A stretch of DNA of 64,000 nucleotides, from NCBI RefSeq assembly GCF_015680705.1, contig NZ_JADNYP010000007.1, positions 232,202-296,201 of the forward strand, written 5' to 3'. Shown piece by piece: positions 7,630-16,609 of the stretch. The notes under the pieces were generated by a model, which had not been told where the DNA came from, made no database searches, and saw only the letters and a program-made list of their open reading frames with translations. This stretch comes from Pseudomonas fulva. Its GTDB lineage: Bacteria; Pseudomonadota; Gammaproteobacteria; Pseudomonadales; Pseudomonadaceae. Within the stretch, counting starts at the first letter, position 1; each line of letters starts with the position of its first letter. Both the position numbers and the translations under genes were made by a program.

Positions 7630-8574
7630 TCAGCGCAACTGGCGATCCTGACCGAGCAGGCGAGACAGGCCATCGACCAGAGTGGTCGGCGTCTCGAGCC
7701 GCAAGCGCGACGACAGCCGGGCGTTGTCGGCACGCGAATGACGAATGTCACCCGGCCGCGCCGGGCCATTGCTGATGGCCGGCAAACCGCCCAGCACATC
7801 CCCCAGCGCATCGAGCAGCTGGTTCAACGAAGTCGCCTTGTTCAGCCCGACATTCATCGCCCCCAGCGGCACCTGCTGCAGCTCGAGTCCCTGCACCAGC
7901 AGCTTGACCAGGTCCCCGACATAGAAGAAGTCGCGGGTCTGTTCGCCGTCGCCGAACACGGTAATGGGCAGCCCCTTCGAAGCGCGCTCGGCAAAGATGC
8001 TGATCACCCCGGAATACGGCGAGGAGGGATCCTGGCGCGGACCGAAGATGTTGAAGAACCGGAAGACCACCGGCTCCAGGCCGTGCTGCCGACGATAGAA
8101 GTCCAGGTACTGCTCGCTGGCCAGCTTGTCCACGGCATACGGCGTCAGCGGCGCCTTGGGCGTGTCCTCGACGATCGCCTGGCCCTCGCCGTTGTTGCCG
8201 TAGACGGCGGCACTGGAAGCGAACAGCACCCGCCGGATGCCATGGACACGCATGGCTTCGCAGACGTTGAGAGTGCCGATGAAATTGCTCTGGTGGGTGC
8301 GTACCGGATCATCCACCGAAGCCTGCACCGAAGCCACCGCGGCCAGGTGGACGATCGCCTGGCAGCCCTCGGCGGCACGCGCCACCAGCGCCGCGTCGGC
8401 CACGTCGCCCTCCAAGAGTTCGAGCCGCGGATGCCGCAGCTGTAGATTCTCGCGCTTGCCAGTGGAAAGATCGTCCAGGATACGCACTGCGTGGCCCTTG
8501 CCCAGCAGCGCATCGCACAGGTGCGAACCAATGAATCCGGCGCCGCCGGTAATCAGGATGGGAGCATCAGCCAT
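7630..8574 (-). CDS. NAD-dependent epimerase/dehydratase (extended SDR, UDP-glucose 4-epimerase-like)
   Basis: The 314-residue protein has the Rossmann motif GGAGFIGS (10-17), a serine-rich active segment FASSAAVYG (118-126) and the catalytic pair Tyr146/Lys150 in PYAVDK. It is typical of sugar-nucleotide 4-epimerases or GDP/UDP-sugar dehydratases, and FFNIFGPRQDPSSPYSGVI fits the UDP-hexose epimerase branch. The exact substrate cannot be told. Its start overlaps the stop of the RmlD-like gene by 8 bases, so the pair is one operon. No other polysaccharide genes are nearby. Confidence 0.87.
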   Translation of the reverse strand: MADAPILITGGAGFIGSHLCDALLGKGHAVRILDDLSTGKRENLQLRHPRLELLEGDVADAALVARAAEGCQAIVHLAAVASVQASVDDPVRTHQSNFIGTLNVCEAMRVHGIRRVLFASSAAVYGNNGEGQAIVEDTPKAPLTPYAVDKLASEQYLDFYRRQHGLEPVVFRFFNIFGPRQDPSSPYSGVISIFAERASKGLPITVFGDGEQTRDFFYVGDLVKLLVQGLELQQVPLGAMNVGLNKATSLNQLLDALGDVLGGLPAISNGPARPGDIRHSRADNARLSSRLRLETPTTLVDGLSRLLGQDRQLR

Positions 8575-9451
8575 GTCGATAGAACCGGTCCAGTAGAGGT
8601 GGCAAGCCGGCGCGCCAGGCACGGGGCTTGATACCGAAGGTATGAAGGATTTTCTTGCAGGCCAGCACGGCATTCTGCGGTTCTTCGCTGGCATCCGAGC
8701 GTGCGGCATGGGCCTGCGCGGTCGGTGCCTGGATCGCCAGCTTCTGCCACTGCGCCGCTTCGCTCAGGATAGCCTGTCCCAGCGCAAGCGGCGTGGTCGC
8801 CTCATTGCCCGCGTAATGATAGGTACCCCACAGCGGCGCCGCGCAGTCGAGCTGCTTGAGCACCGAGAGGATTACCCGGGCGGCATCGTCCACTGGCGTC
8901 GGATTGCCGCGCCGGTCATCGGCCAGGAACAGCTCGTGTGGTTGCTCGGCCCGCGTGAGGAAACGGCCCAGCAGGCCGTCGCGGCTGTCGTCGAGCAGCC
9001 AGCCGAAGCGCAGCAGCACATGCTGTGGGCAGGCCGCCCGCACGCTCTGTTCCATGCGCCAGAGCGCCTGGCCACGCAGGCCGAGCGGCACCGGCTCGTC
9101 CTTCTCGCTGTAGGCCGTGGCGCGCGAGCCATCGAACACGCGATAGCTGGAAGGTTGCAGCAGGGTGATCTGGTGATGCTGGCAGAGTTCGGCCAGGCGC
9201 TCCACCGCTCGCTCCTGCAAGGCCAGGCGCTGCTCGCTGACCGACTCGGCCTGGAACCAGTCGAAATAGTAGGCCAGGTTTACCAGCGCGTCGGGGCGAT
9301 GGTCGTCGAGCAATTGCGTCAGGCTGGCGACATCCCAGCCGTGCTCGGGCGGCCTCGGGGCCAAGAACCCGATGTCTTCCTCGGCTCCCAGGCGAATCAG
9401 CGCTTGCCCCAGGGCACTTCCACCACCCAACAGCATCAGGCGCATTCGCAT
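8567..9451 (-). CDS. RmlD-like NAD(P)-binding sugar reductase homologue with degenerate catalytic motif
   Basis: The 294-residue protein starts MRMRLMLLGGGSALGQA, with a nucleotide-binding loop GGGSALG (9-15). It follows the dTDP-4-dehydrorhamnose reductase plan, with NLAYYFDWFQAE and LLQPSSYRVFDG matching RmlD segments. The usual YxxxK catalytic pair appears replaced by a segment without Tyr and Lys (LGLRGQALWRMEQ), so reductase activity is doubtful; it may bind cofactor without turnover. It is the first gene of a pair with the epimerase. The start could be either of two adjacent ATGs (9451 or 9445). Confidence 0.78.
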   Translation of the reverse strand: MRMRLMLLGGGSALGQALIRLGAEEDIGFLAPRPPEHGWDVASLTQLLDDHRPDALVNLAYYFDWFQAESVSEQRLALQERAVERLAELCQHHQITLLQPSSYRVFDGSRATAYSEKDEPVPLGLRGQALWRMEQSVRAACPQHVLLRFGWLLDDSRDGLLGRFLTRAEQPHELFLADDRRGNPTPVDDAARVILSVLKQLDCAAPLWGTYHYAGNEATTPLALGQAILSEAAQWQKLAIQAPTAQAHAARSDASEEPQNAVLACKKILHTFGIKPRAWRAGLPPLLDRFYRHG

Positions 9452-9576
9452 AAAGTCAGCAGATCCGAACAGGTTGATTAGGGAAAGCGAGCATTCTGCG
9501 GGTTCTTTTCGCACAAGCGCAACCCTGGCACGGCCTGTGCCAGGGCCGTGCCAGGCGGCGCATGCCGGGCTGCCAC

Positions 9577-10395
9577 TCACTCGGTCTCGAACAACCCGTT
9601 GCTGATCGGCCCCACGCTCAGCCGCTCGCGAATGTCGTCATCGATACGCGGGTCATCGGGACGGTACAGCCGCACCTGCCGATAGGCATTGATGCGGTTG
9701 ATCTCGGCGCCCAGGTATTCCCACACCACCCGGGTACAGGCCGGGTTGCGTCGGTCGGCGCTGGACACGCCGGTCTTCAGGCCGTTGAGCCGAGTGATGC
9801 GGCTCTTGAAGCTGGGGATGAGGATGGTCTGGCTCATCTCGTTGAAAGTCAGCGACTCGTAGTCGATGAGAAACAGCCGGTCCTGCAGCTGGAAGGCCGC
9901 GCCGAGGTAGCGACAACGCACCCAGTCCTCGGCCTGGACATCGGCGCTGCTGGTACGCTCCTGGCGCTCCTGGCGCTCGAACATGAACGCCCCACGCTCT
10001 TCTCGCAGGTGCACGAGCGAGAGCAGGATCGAGCCAGGGACGGAGATGCAGTTGGAATACTCGAAGTAGTAGCCGCAATAGCGCGAGAGGTTGCCGGTGT
10101 GCTCATGCAGGGGCTTGAACAGCTCGCTGAGCGGATCGCCCTGCCGCGCCGTATCGGCCAGGTGACTTCGCGCCCCGATCAACCGGGCAAACTGTTCCGG
10201 AGGAAGGCCCAGCTCGTAGTCCTCGACGCCGAAGAAGTCACCGATGCGCTTGAGGTTGTAGGCCGTGGGACGGCTGTGCCCGCTGAGGTACTTGTTGAAC
10301 TGCCCGCGGTTGATCGACAGCTGTCGGCAAACCTCTGAAATAGAGCGGTAATGACTGCAGGCAAGCTTCAGGTTGGCAGCGAAATGTTCGCTCAT
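9577..10395 (-). CDS. XRE-family transcriptional regulator
   Basis: The 272-residue protein has an N-terminal Cro/C1-type helix-turn-helix (about residues 17-60: SISEVCRQLSINRGQFNKYL, then the recognition-helix follow-up NLKRIGDFFGVE). A C-terminal domain of about 190 residues follows that I do not recognise; it contains CGYYFEYSNCISVPGSI and may sense a ligand. It is transcribed away from the AgcS symporter gene and lies directly upstream of the RmlD/epimerase pair, which it may or may not control. Direct repeats in its promoter suggest self-regulation. Confidence 0.8.
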   Translation of the reverse strand: MSEHFAANLKLACSHYRSISEVCRQLSINRGQFNKYLSGHSRPTAYNLKRIGDFFGVEDYELGLPPEQFARLIGARSHLADTARQGDPLSELFKPLHEHTGNLSRYCGYYFEYSNCISVPGSILLSLVHLREERGAFMFERQERQERTSSADVQAEDWVRCRYLGAAFQLQDRLFLIDYESLTFNEMSQTILIPSFKSRITRLNGLKTGVSSADRRNPACTRVVWEYLGAEINRINAYRQVRLYRPDDPRIDDDIRERLSVGPISNGLFETE

Positions 10396-10413
10396 GGATC
10401 CGGTCCCGGTGAT

Positions 10414-10447
10414 GCATCAGGCGCCACTATAGCATCAAGTCGCATCA
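10414..10447 (-). promoter_or_regulatory. Repeated TGATGC motif over the XRE promoter
   Basis: Reading the minus strand, TTGATGC occurs at 10448-10442 and again at 10438-10432, exactly ten bases apart, and a related CTGATGC lies at 10420-10414. A -10-like TATAGT directly follows the second copy. The helical 10-base phasing and the lack of a good -35 suggest an operator for the adjacent XRE protein. No binding data exist. Confidence 0.4.
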
Positions 10448-10570
10448 ATTCGGCACAACCCGCGAAATTGTAACCTCACTTGTCATGGCCAACCATGCGC
10501 CCCATGGCTCCAGCGCGCCCAGCGTTGGCCGACATCTTTCATCGCAAAGAATAAGAATCGAGGTTCTTCC

Positions 10571-12025
10571 ATGCTCGAAGCACTCAACGATTTCCTCTCG
10601 GGGAAACTCCTCATCGTGCTGATCGTCGGACTCGGCGGTTACTTCACCATCCGCTCGCGGTTCGTCCAGTTCCGCCACTTTGGCCACATGTTCGCGGTGT
10701 TCCGCGAATCGCTGCGTGGCCAGGCCGGCCAGTTGAGTTCGTTCCAGGCCCTGATGCTGAGCCTGGCAGGCCGTGTCGGCGCGGGCAACATCGCCGGTGT
10801 CGGCATCGCCGTGACCCTGGGCGGGCCAGGCGCGGTGTTCTGGATGTGGGTCACGGCGCTGGTCGGCATGGCCAGCAGCTTCTTCGAATGCACCCTGGCG
10901 CAGGTCTACAAGCGCGCCGATGGCGACGGTCTGTACCGGGGCGGCCCGGCCTACTACATCCAGCACGGCCTGAAGCTCAAGAGCATGGCAGTGGTGTTCT
11001 CGATCCTGCTGCTGGTGACCTACGGCTTCGCCTTCATGGGTCTGCAGTCGTACACCGTGACCCACTCGCTGCAAAACGCCTTCGGCTTCGATCCGAGCCA
11101 CACCGGTATCGCCCTGGCCGTGCTGCTGGCGGTCGTGTTCTTGGGTGGCATCAAGCGGATCGCCGCAGTGTCCGACCTGCTGGTACCGATCAAGACCCTG
11201 GCCTACATCGGCGTGACCCTGTATGTGATCGGCACTCAGATCGAACACGTGCCGGCCATGCTGGAAACCATCTTCAAGAGCGCTTTCGGCCTTGACCCGG
11301 CGTTTGGCGGGCTGCTCGGCAGCGCCATCGTCATGGGCGTCAAGCGCGGCGTGTTCGCCAACGAAGCGGGCCTGGGCAGTGCGCCCAACGTCGCTGCCGT
11401 GGCGGCGGTCAAGCATCCTGGTGCCCAAGGCGTGGTCCAGGCTTTCAGCGTGTTCCTCGACACGTTCGTGATCTGCACCTGCACCGCACTGCTGATCCTG
11501 CTGTCGGGCTTCTATACCCCTGGCTTCGAAGGTGACGGCATCGTCCTGACCCAGAACTCACTGGCCGCCGTGGTTGGTGACTGGGGCCGCCTGTTCGTCA
11601 GCGTCGCGCTGTCGCTGTTCGTCTTCACCTGCATCCTCTACAACTACTATCTGGGCGAGAACAGCCTGCAGTTCCTCAGCCGCAACCGCATGGTGCTGTT
11701 CGGTTTCCGCGCCCTGGTGCTGGTGCTGGTGGTATGGGGGTCGGTACAGGACCTGTCGACCGTGTTCGCCTTTGCCGACATCACCATGACCTGCCTGGCC
11801 TTCGTCAACCTGGTCGCCCTGGCCTTGCTGTTCAAGGTCGGCCTGCGGGTGATGCGCGACTATGACGAGCAGCGCCGGGCCGGCATCAAGCAGCCCGTGT
11901 TCGATGCCTCGAAGTTCCAGGACCTGGACCTGGACCGTGCCGCCTGGCCGGCCAATCCGCAGGTCGCAGCGACCGACGAGCAGGCTGCCGGCCCGGCTCA
12001 CGTCCAGGCCCAGGCCCAACGCTGA
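10571..12025 (+). CDS. Sodium:alanine/glycine symporter (AgcS family)
   Basis: The 484-residue integral membrane protein has about eleven hydrophobic helices. It carries the AgcS signature GRVGAGNIAGVGIAVTLGGP near residue 75 and the conserved GVKRGVFANEAGLGSAPN around 260. Members import alanine or glycine with Na+. GAGG seven bases upstream supports the ATG at 10571. A type I asparaginase gene follows 68 bases downstream on the same strand, so both may serve amino-acid catabolism, though a hairpin lies between them. Confidence 0.93.
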   Translation: MLEALNDFLSGKLLIVLIVGLGGYFTIRSRFVQFRHFGHMFAVFRESLRGQAGQLSSFQALMLSLAGRVGAGNIAGVGIAVTLGGPGAVFWMWVTALVGMASSFFECTLAQVYKRADGDGLYRGGPAYYIQHGLKLKSMAVVFSILLLVTYGFAFMGLQSYTVTHSLQNAFGFDPSHTGIALAVLLAVVFLGGIKRIAAVSDLLVPIKTLAYIGVTLYVIGTQIEHVPAMLETIFKSAFGLDPAFGGLLGSAIVMGVKRGVFANEAGLGSAPNVAAVAAVKHPGAQGVVQAFSVFLDTFVICTCTALLILLSGFYTPGFEGDGIVLTQNSLAAVVGDWGRLFVSVALSLFVFTCILYNYYLGENSLQFLSRNRMVLFGFRALVLVLVVWGSVQDLSTVFAFADITMTCLAFVNLVALALLFKVGLRVMRDYDEQRRAGIKQPVFDASKFQDLDLDRAAWPANPQVAATDEQAAGPAHVQAQAQR

Positions 12026-12038
12026 CAGTACTGCTGCC

Positions 12039-12061
12039 AGCCGCCCCGTCCGTGGGCGGCT
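12039..12061 (+). terminator. Hairpin between agcS and ansA
   Basis: agccgccc (12039-12046) pairs with gggcggct (12054-12061) around a seven-base loop, directly after the symporter stop. No T-run follows, so it may only reduce read-through into the asparaginase gene. Confidence 0.35.
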
Positions 12062-12093
12062 GCCGTTCTCCGCTCCTCGCTACGGAATGCGCC

Positions 12094-13083
12094 ATGCGTG
12101 AAGTCAAGAATCTCCTCGTCCTCTATACCGGTGGCACCATCGGCATGCTGCAGACCCCTTCCGGTCTCGCGCCGGCCGGCGGCTTCGAAGCCCGCATGCG
12201 CGAGCACCTGGCCCAACGTGCCGATGCGCCACGCTTGAGCTGGACCCTGCGCGAGCTGGACCCGCTGATCGACAGCGCCAACATGCAGCAGGCCAACTGG
12301 CTGGCGATGCGCGGCGCCATCGTCGAGGCGGTGCAGCGCGACGGCCATGACGGCGTGCTGGTGCTGCATGGCACCGATACCCTGGCCTACAGCGCCGCGG
12401 CGTTGTCGTTCCTGCTGCTCGGGTTGCCGGTGCCGGTGCTGCTGACCGGCTCGATGCTGCCGGCCGGGGCGCCGGACAGCGATGCCTGGGACAATCTCGC
12501 AGGTGCCCTGGGCCTGTTCGAGCAAGGCTTGCCGGCCGCTGTACAGCTGTACTTCAATGGCCAGCTGCTGCATGGCTGCCGCGCGTCGAAGCTGCGCAGC
12601 GAGGCTTTCGACGCCTTTGCCGCCCTGCCCCGCCAGCGCCAGGACGAACGTGCCGATGGCGTGCCGACCGAGCTGGACTACCGTCGACCGCGCCAGCCGG
12701 TCAGCCTGGCCGTGATGCCGATGTTCCCCGGCCTGTCGGCCGGGCAGGTACGCGGCGTGCTGGCCAGCGGCGTGCGTGGCCTGTTGCTCGAATGCTATGG
12801 CAGCGGTACTGGCCCATCGGATGACCAGGCCCTGCTCGAGGTGCTGCGGGAGGCTCGTCGGGATGGCGTACTGCTCGTTGCGATCAGCCAGTGCCCGGAA
12901 GGCGCGGTGCAGTTCGCAACCTATGCCGCCGGCAGTCGGCTGCGTGATGCCGGCCTGGTCAGCGGTGGCGGCATGACCCGCGAGGCAGCGCTGGGCAAGA
13001 TGTTCGCCCTGCTCGGTGCCGGCCTGGACATCCAGGACGCCGAGCGCTGGTTCGCGCTGGATCTGTGCGGCGAGCGGGCCTGA
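12094..13083 (+). CDS. ansA: Type I (cytoplasmic) L-asparaginase
   Basis: The 329-residue enzyme hydrolyses asparagine to aspartate and ammonia. Both family threonine motifs are present: YTGGTIG with Thr15, and HGTDT with Thr94/Asp95, plus LLTGSMLP. There is no signal peptide, and with this length it fits the cytoplasmic AnsA type rather than the periplasmic type II enzyme. The ATG at 12094 was chosen because the catalytic motif needs this N-terminus. It is convergent with selC-selB. Confidence 0.9.
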   Translation: MREVKNLLVLYTGGTIGMLQTPSGLAPAGGFEARMREHLAQRADAPRLSWTLRELDPLIDSANMQQANWLAMRGAIVEAVQRDGHDGVLVLHGTDTLAYSAAALSFLLLGLPVPVLLTGSMLPAGAPDSDAWDNLAGALGLFEQGLPAAVQLYFNGQLLHGCRASKLRSEAFDAFAALPRQRQDERADGVPTELDYRRPRQPVSLAVMPMFPGLSAGQVRGVLASGVRGLLLECYGSGTGPSDDQALLEVLREARRDGVLLVAISQCPEGAVQFATYAAGSRLRDAGLVSGGGMTREAALGKMFALLGAGLDIQDAERWFALDLCGERA

Positions 13084-13094
13084 GCGGAGGAAGG

Positions 13095-13190
13095 TGGCGG
13101 AAGGCAGCGGGAGTCGAACCTGCCCGGGAACGGCTGCCGTCCCCAACCGGGTTTGAAGCCCGGCCGCGCCACCGGGCGCGATTGCCTTCC
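13095..13190 (-). tRNA. selC: tRNA-Sec (anticodon UCA)
   Basis: This 96-base RNA has an eight-base-pair acceptor stem (GGAAGGCA with TGCCTTCC), an extended variable arm (about 13126-13146) and anticodon TCA in the loop CTTCAAA. The 3' CCA is encoded. The long acceptor, long extra arm and UCA anticodon are diagnostic of tRNA-Sec. Its 5' end lies 6 bases after the selB stop, so it is very probably made from the selAB transcript and processed out. Confidence 0.97.
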
Positions 13191-13196
13191 TTGAAT

Positions 13197-15116
13197 TCAT
13201 GACCCATGGTGCTGGGCCAGGGCGCTGTCGGTACGGATGTAACGCTGGTCGGCCACCCGGCGGGTAAGGCCCAGGCGATCGAAGTACTCCAGTATCTGGA
13301 CCGTGCGCTTGCGTCCGATGCCGAGCAGGTCACGATACGCGGCGACCTGTACTATCGGGGATCGAGCCGCCTGCTGCAAGAGCAGATCGGCCATTCGCTG
13401 AATCATTTCCTGCGGATAGAACAGGTCGCGCACCACCTGGTGCACCACGCCTGCGCGTGCCAGCTTGCGCAGCAACAGGCGCACCTCGGCCTCGTCATGC
13501 TGCTGGGCCGCTGCCAGCGTGCGGACCCACGGCGGGTCGAACTGGCCTTGCAGCAGCGAGGGTTTGAGACGTTCCCACAACGCGGCATCGGCGTCGCCAA
13601 GGCGGACCTGATGGTCCGGCAGGTGCAGCCACGGCCCGCTGTTGTCGATCTTCGCCTCGGCGATCAGCGCCTCGAGCAAGGCGATGAACGCAGGCCGCTC
13701 CAGGGGCATGGCGGCAAAGCGACGCAGGCGGTCACGATCCGGCCCCAACTGGTCGGGCTCGCGCGCGTGAAACAGCGACAGGCGCTCGAGCAGCTCGGCC
13801 TTCAAGGCATGCCAGCGTTGGCCGGCGAACAGCAGCGGCCCTTGCCGGGTGACCACCACCTGTACGTCCTCGGGCAGCTGCCAGCTGTCGCGCGGGCGGT
13901 TGAACTGTCGTTCCAGGCGCTGCGGATCGAGCCCCGATGGCGCGCTCTGCAGCAGTCCCGGCAAGGCGTCCTCCAGGCTCGCGCAGCCGGCCAGCACGCC
14001 AAGCTGCCGCAGGCGCGCCTCGCTGCGCCGATGGCGGCTCGGCCCGAACGGGTCAAGGACGCGGCCGCCGCCGAGCGTGCGCTGTGCGCGCTGGTCGCGC
14101 AACACCAGGCGATCGCCATGCACCGCCTGCAGGGGCGCATCGAGCAGCAACTGGGCGAACATGCGCCGGCCGGGCTGCAGCTTGTCGGCTTCCAGCAGGG
14201 CTACCCGGGCGGTGACGTCCTGGGTGCCGAGGTGCACATGCACGGCACTGAAATGTTCGAACGGTCGTGACTCGCCTGGCAGCAGGTAGCATTCGATATC
14301 CACCCGCTGGCTGGGCGCATGCAGCCATGCCGGCAATAGCCAGTCGCCACGACGGATCTGCTCCAGCGCCAGGCGCTCGCCAGTAATGTTCAAGGCCACG
14401 CGCTGGCCGGCCTCGGCCTGCTGGGCAGGTCGATTCTGGGCGTGCAGGCCGCGCACGCGCACGGGCCTGCCAGCCTTGCCCAGCACCAGGCTCTCGCCGA
14501 CCTCGGCTTGCCCCGCCAGGGCCGTGCCGGTCACCACGATACCGGTCCCGGCCACCGAGAACGCCCGGTCGACGGCCAGGCGAAAACCGCCTCGCACGCT
14601 GCGCCCGCGCACTTGGCCCTGCGCCTGCCACAAGGCTTCGCGCAAGGCTTCCAGGCCCTCCCCGGTGACGCTGGATAGCGCGAACTGCGGCGCGCCGGCA
14701 TGAGGTCCGGCTGCCAGCAGGCTGGCGACCTGCGCCTGGACTTGCGCCACGCGCCCAGGCTCGACCCGGTCGCATTTGCTGATGGCCACTATGGCCTGGG
14801 GGATGCCCAGCAGCTCGATGATCGCCAGGTGCTCGCGGGTTTGGGGCATCACGCCATCGTCGGCAGCCACCACCAGCAGTACCAGGTCGATGCCATGGGC
14901 GCCAGCGAGCATGTTGTGGATGAAGCGCTCATGCCCGGGCACGTCGATGAACCCGACCAGCGGCGCGCCCTGGCGCAACGACGCGTAGCGGTAGCCAAGG
15001 TCGATGGTCATGCCACGGGCCCGCTCCTCCTGGCGGCGGTCGCCGGTCTGTCCGGTCAGCGCCTGCAGCAAGGCGGTCTTGCCATGATCGATATGCCCGG
15101 CGGTACCGACGATCAC
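13197..15116 (-). CDS. selB: Selenocysteine-specific elongation factor SelB
   Basis: SelB carries Sec-tRNA to the ribosome at UGA codons followed by a SECIS hairpin. The 639-residue protein begins with the GTPase P-loop [11 protein letters not shown] (residues 4-14), then switch II DVPGHE and the guanine-specificity motif SKCD. Beta domains II-III follow, and winged-helix repeats in the last 200 residues that bind the SECIS. Its ATG overlaps the selA stop by 4 bases, and selC follows 6 bases after its stop. Confidence 0.96.
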   Translation of the reverse strand: MIVGTAGHIDHGKTALLQALTGQTGDRRQEERARGMTIDLGYRYASLRQGAPLVGFIDVPGHERFIHNMLAGAHGIDLVLLVVAADDGVMPQTREHLAIIELLGIPQAIVAISKCDRVEPGRVAQVQAQVASLLAAGPHAGAPQFALSSVTGEGLEALREALWQAQGQVRGRSVRGGFRLAVDRAFSVAGTGIVVTGTALAGQAEVGESLVLGKAGRPVRVRGLHAQNRPAQQAEAGQRVALNITGERLALEQIRRGDWLLPAWLHAPSQRVDIECYLLPGESRPFEHFSAVHVHLGTQDVTARVALLEADKLQPGRRMFAQLLLDAPLQAVHGDRLVLRDQRAQRTLGGGRVLDPFGPSRHRRSEARLRQLGVLAGCASLEDALPGLLQSAPSGLDPQRLERQFNRPRDSWQLPEDVQVVVTRQGPLLFAGQRWHALKAELLERLSLFHAREPDQLGPDRDRLRRFAAMPLERPAFIALLEALIAEAKIDNSGPWLHLPDHQVRLGDADAALWERLKPSLLQGQFDPPWVRTLAAAQQHDEAEVRLLLRKLARAGVVHQVVRDLFYPQEMIQRMADLLLQQAARSPIVQVAAYRDLLGIGRKRTVQILEYFDRLGLTRRVADQRYIRTDSALAQHHGS

Positions 15117-16543
15117 CGGATCGGCTCCAGGCCAAGCGTGGGCAACTGGGCCAGCCAGCAGGCTTCGTCGTCGAGCTGCCTGAGATCGAGCCAGAGGGCA
15201 TCGTCGTCGATACGCCCCAGCACCGGCACCGGCAGGTCGCGCAAGGCTCGCTCCAGAGCATGCAGGCTACGCCCACGGAGCTTCTTCGAAACCTGCGCGC
15301 GCAGGCACAGCGCTGCGCTTGGCAAACGGGCCACCGGTTGGCTGCCACTGCCGATCATGCCCAGCACCGGCTCGACGTTGACCGACCAGGGCGCCCCGAC
15401 CACGGCAGCCAGCCCCGGCGCGAGTCGCTCGGCCTGGGCCATGATGTCGGCCTGGGATCGAGTCAGCAGCCTCAGGCTGGGCAAACGCTCGGCCAGTCGG
15501 TCTGGATCGCGGTACAGCGCCAGCACGGCCTCGAGGGCGGCCAGGGTCAGTTTGTCGACGCGCAGGGCGCGCTTGAGCGGGTTTTTCTTGATTCGCGCGA
15601 TCAGCGCCTTGCTGCCGACGATGATCCCGGCCTGTGGGCCACCGAGCAGCTTGTCGCCGCTGAAGGTGACGATGTCGGCGCCGTCGGCGAGCGCCTGGCG
15701 CACGGTCGGCTCGGCGGGCAGGCCCCAGCGGCTCAGGTCCAGCAGGCTGCCGCTGCCAAGGTCTTCGAGCAAGGGCAGACCATGCCGATGGGCAATCTCG
15801 GCCAGCTCCCGGGTCGGCACCTGAGTGGTGAAACCCTGGATGCTGTAGTTGCTGCAATGCACGCGCATCAGCAAGCCGGTTCGCGGGTTGATGGCCTGTT
15901 CGTAATCGCGGGCATGGGTGCGGTTGGTGGTGCCGACCTCGTGCAGGCGCACACCGGCGCGGGCCATGATGTCAGGTATGCGGAAGGCGCCGCCGATCTC
16001 GATCAGTTCGCCACGCGAGATGACCCCCTGTTTGCGCGCGCCGAGGCTGTTGAGCGCCAGCAGCACGGCGGCAGCGTTGTTGTTGACCACCGTGACGGCC
16101 TCGGCCCCAGTCAGCTCTCGCAGCAAGCCCTCGATCAGGTCGTCACGGTCGCCGCGCTTGCCGGTGGCCAGGTCCAGTTCGAGATTGAGCGGATGGCGCG
16201 CCGCGGCCTGCACCGCCACCACCGCCTCCTCGGGCAGCAGTGCGCGTCCCAGGTTGGTATGCAGTACGGTACCGGTGAGGTTGAATACCCGGCGAACCTG
16301 GCTGCGCTGGCGGCTGGCCAGGCGCTCGCCGGCTCGCCCCAGCAACACTGGCGGGCAGAGTTCCACGGCGCTGAGCTGACCAAGCAAGGCCGGCTGGCGC
16401 AGTTCGTCGAGCAACAGGCGGAGCTCGGCCAGCACCAGCTCGCGCCCGTGGCGCTCGAGCAGTGGCTGGCAGGCAGGCTGGCGCAGCAGCTTGTCGACCG
16501 ATGGCAGGCGTGCCGGGTTGTCACTGGCAAGGCTCGAGGGCAT
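15113..16543 (-). CDS. selA: L-seryl-tRNA(Sec) selenium transferase SelA
   Basis: SelA is a PLP enzyme that converts seryl-tRNA(Sec) to selenocysteinyl-tRNA(Sec) using selenophosphate. The 476-residue product contains the PLP lysine at 298 in the motif [14 protein letters not shown], an N-terminal tRNA-binding helical region, and the conserved [18 protein letters not shown] seven bases before the ATG supports the start. It lies 66 bases after fdhE and overlaps selB by 4 bases. Confidence 0.96.
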   Translation of the reverse strand: MPSSLASDNPARLPSVDKLLRQPACQPLLERHGRELVLAELRLLLDELRQPALLGQLSAVELCPPVLLGRAGERLASRQRSQVRRVFNLTGTVLHTNLGRALLPEEAVVAVQAAARHPLNLELDLATGKRGDRDDLIEGLLRELTGAEAVTVVNNNAAAVLLALNSLGARKQGVISRGELIEIGGAFRIPDIMARAGVRLHEVGTTNRTHARDYEQAINPRTGLLMRVHCSNYSIQGFTTQVPTRELAEIAHRHGLPLLEDLGSGSLLDLSRWGLPAEPTVRQALADGADIVTFSGDKLLGGPQAGIIVGSKALIARIKKNPLKRALRVDKLTLAALEAVLALYRDPDRLAERLPSLRLLTRSQADIMAQAERLAPGLAAVVGAPWSVNVEPVLGMIGSGSQPVARLPSAALCLRAQVSKKLRGRSLHALERALRDLPVPVLGRIDDDALWLDLRQLDDEACWLAQLPTLGLEPIR

Positions 16544-16609
16544 TGGGATTACCTTGAAGTCCGTTTCGGTCGAGGGCAGACGAGAGGCTTGGAGGTGCAG
16601 TGTAGACTG

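Noticed and set aside
10445..11428. 327-codon minus-strand frame opposite agcS
   Set aside because: It is a His/Gln-rich shadow of the symporter, without a plausible start or family match.
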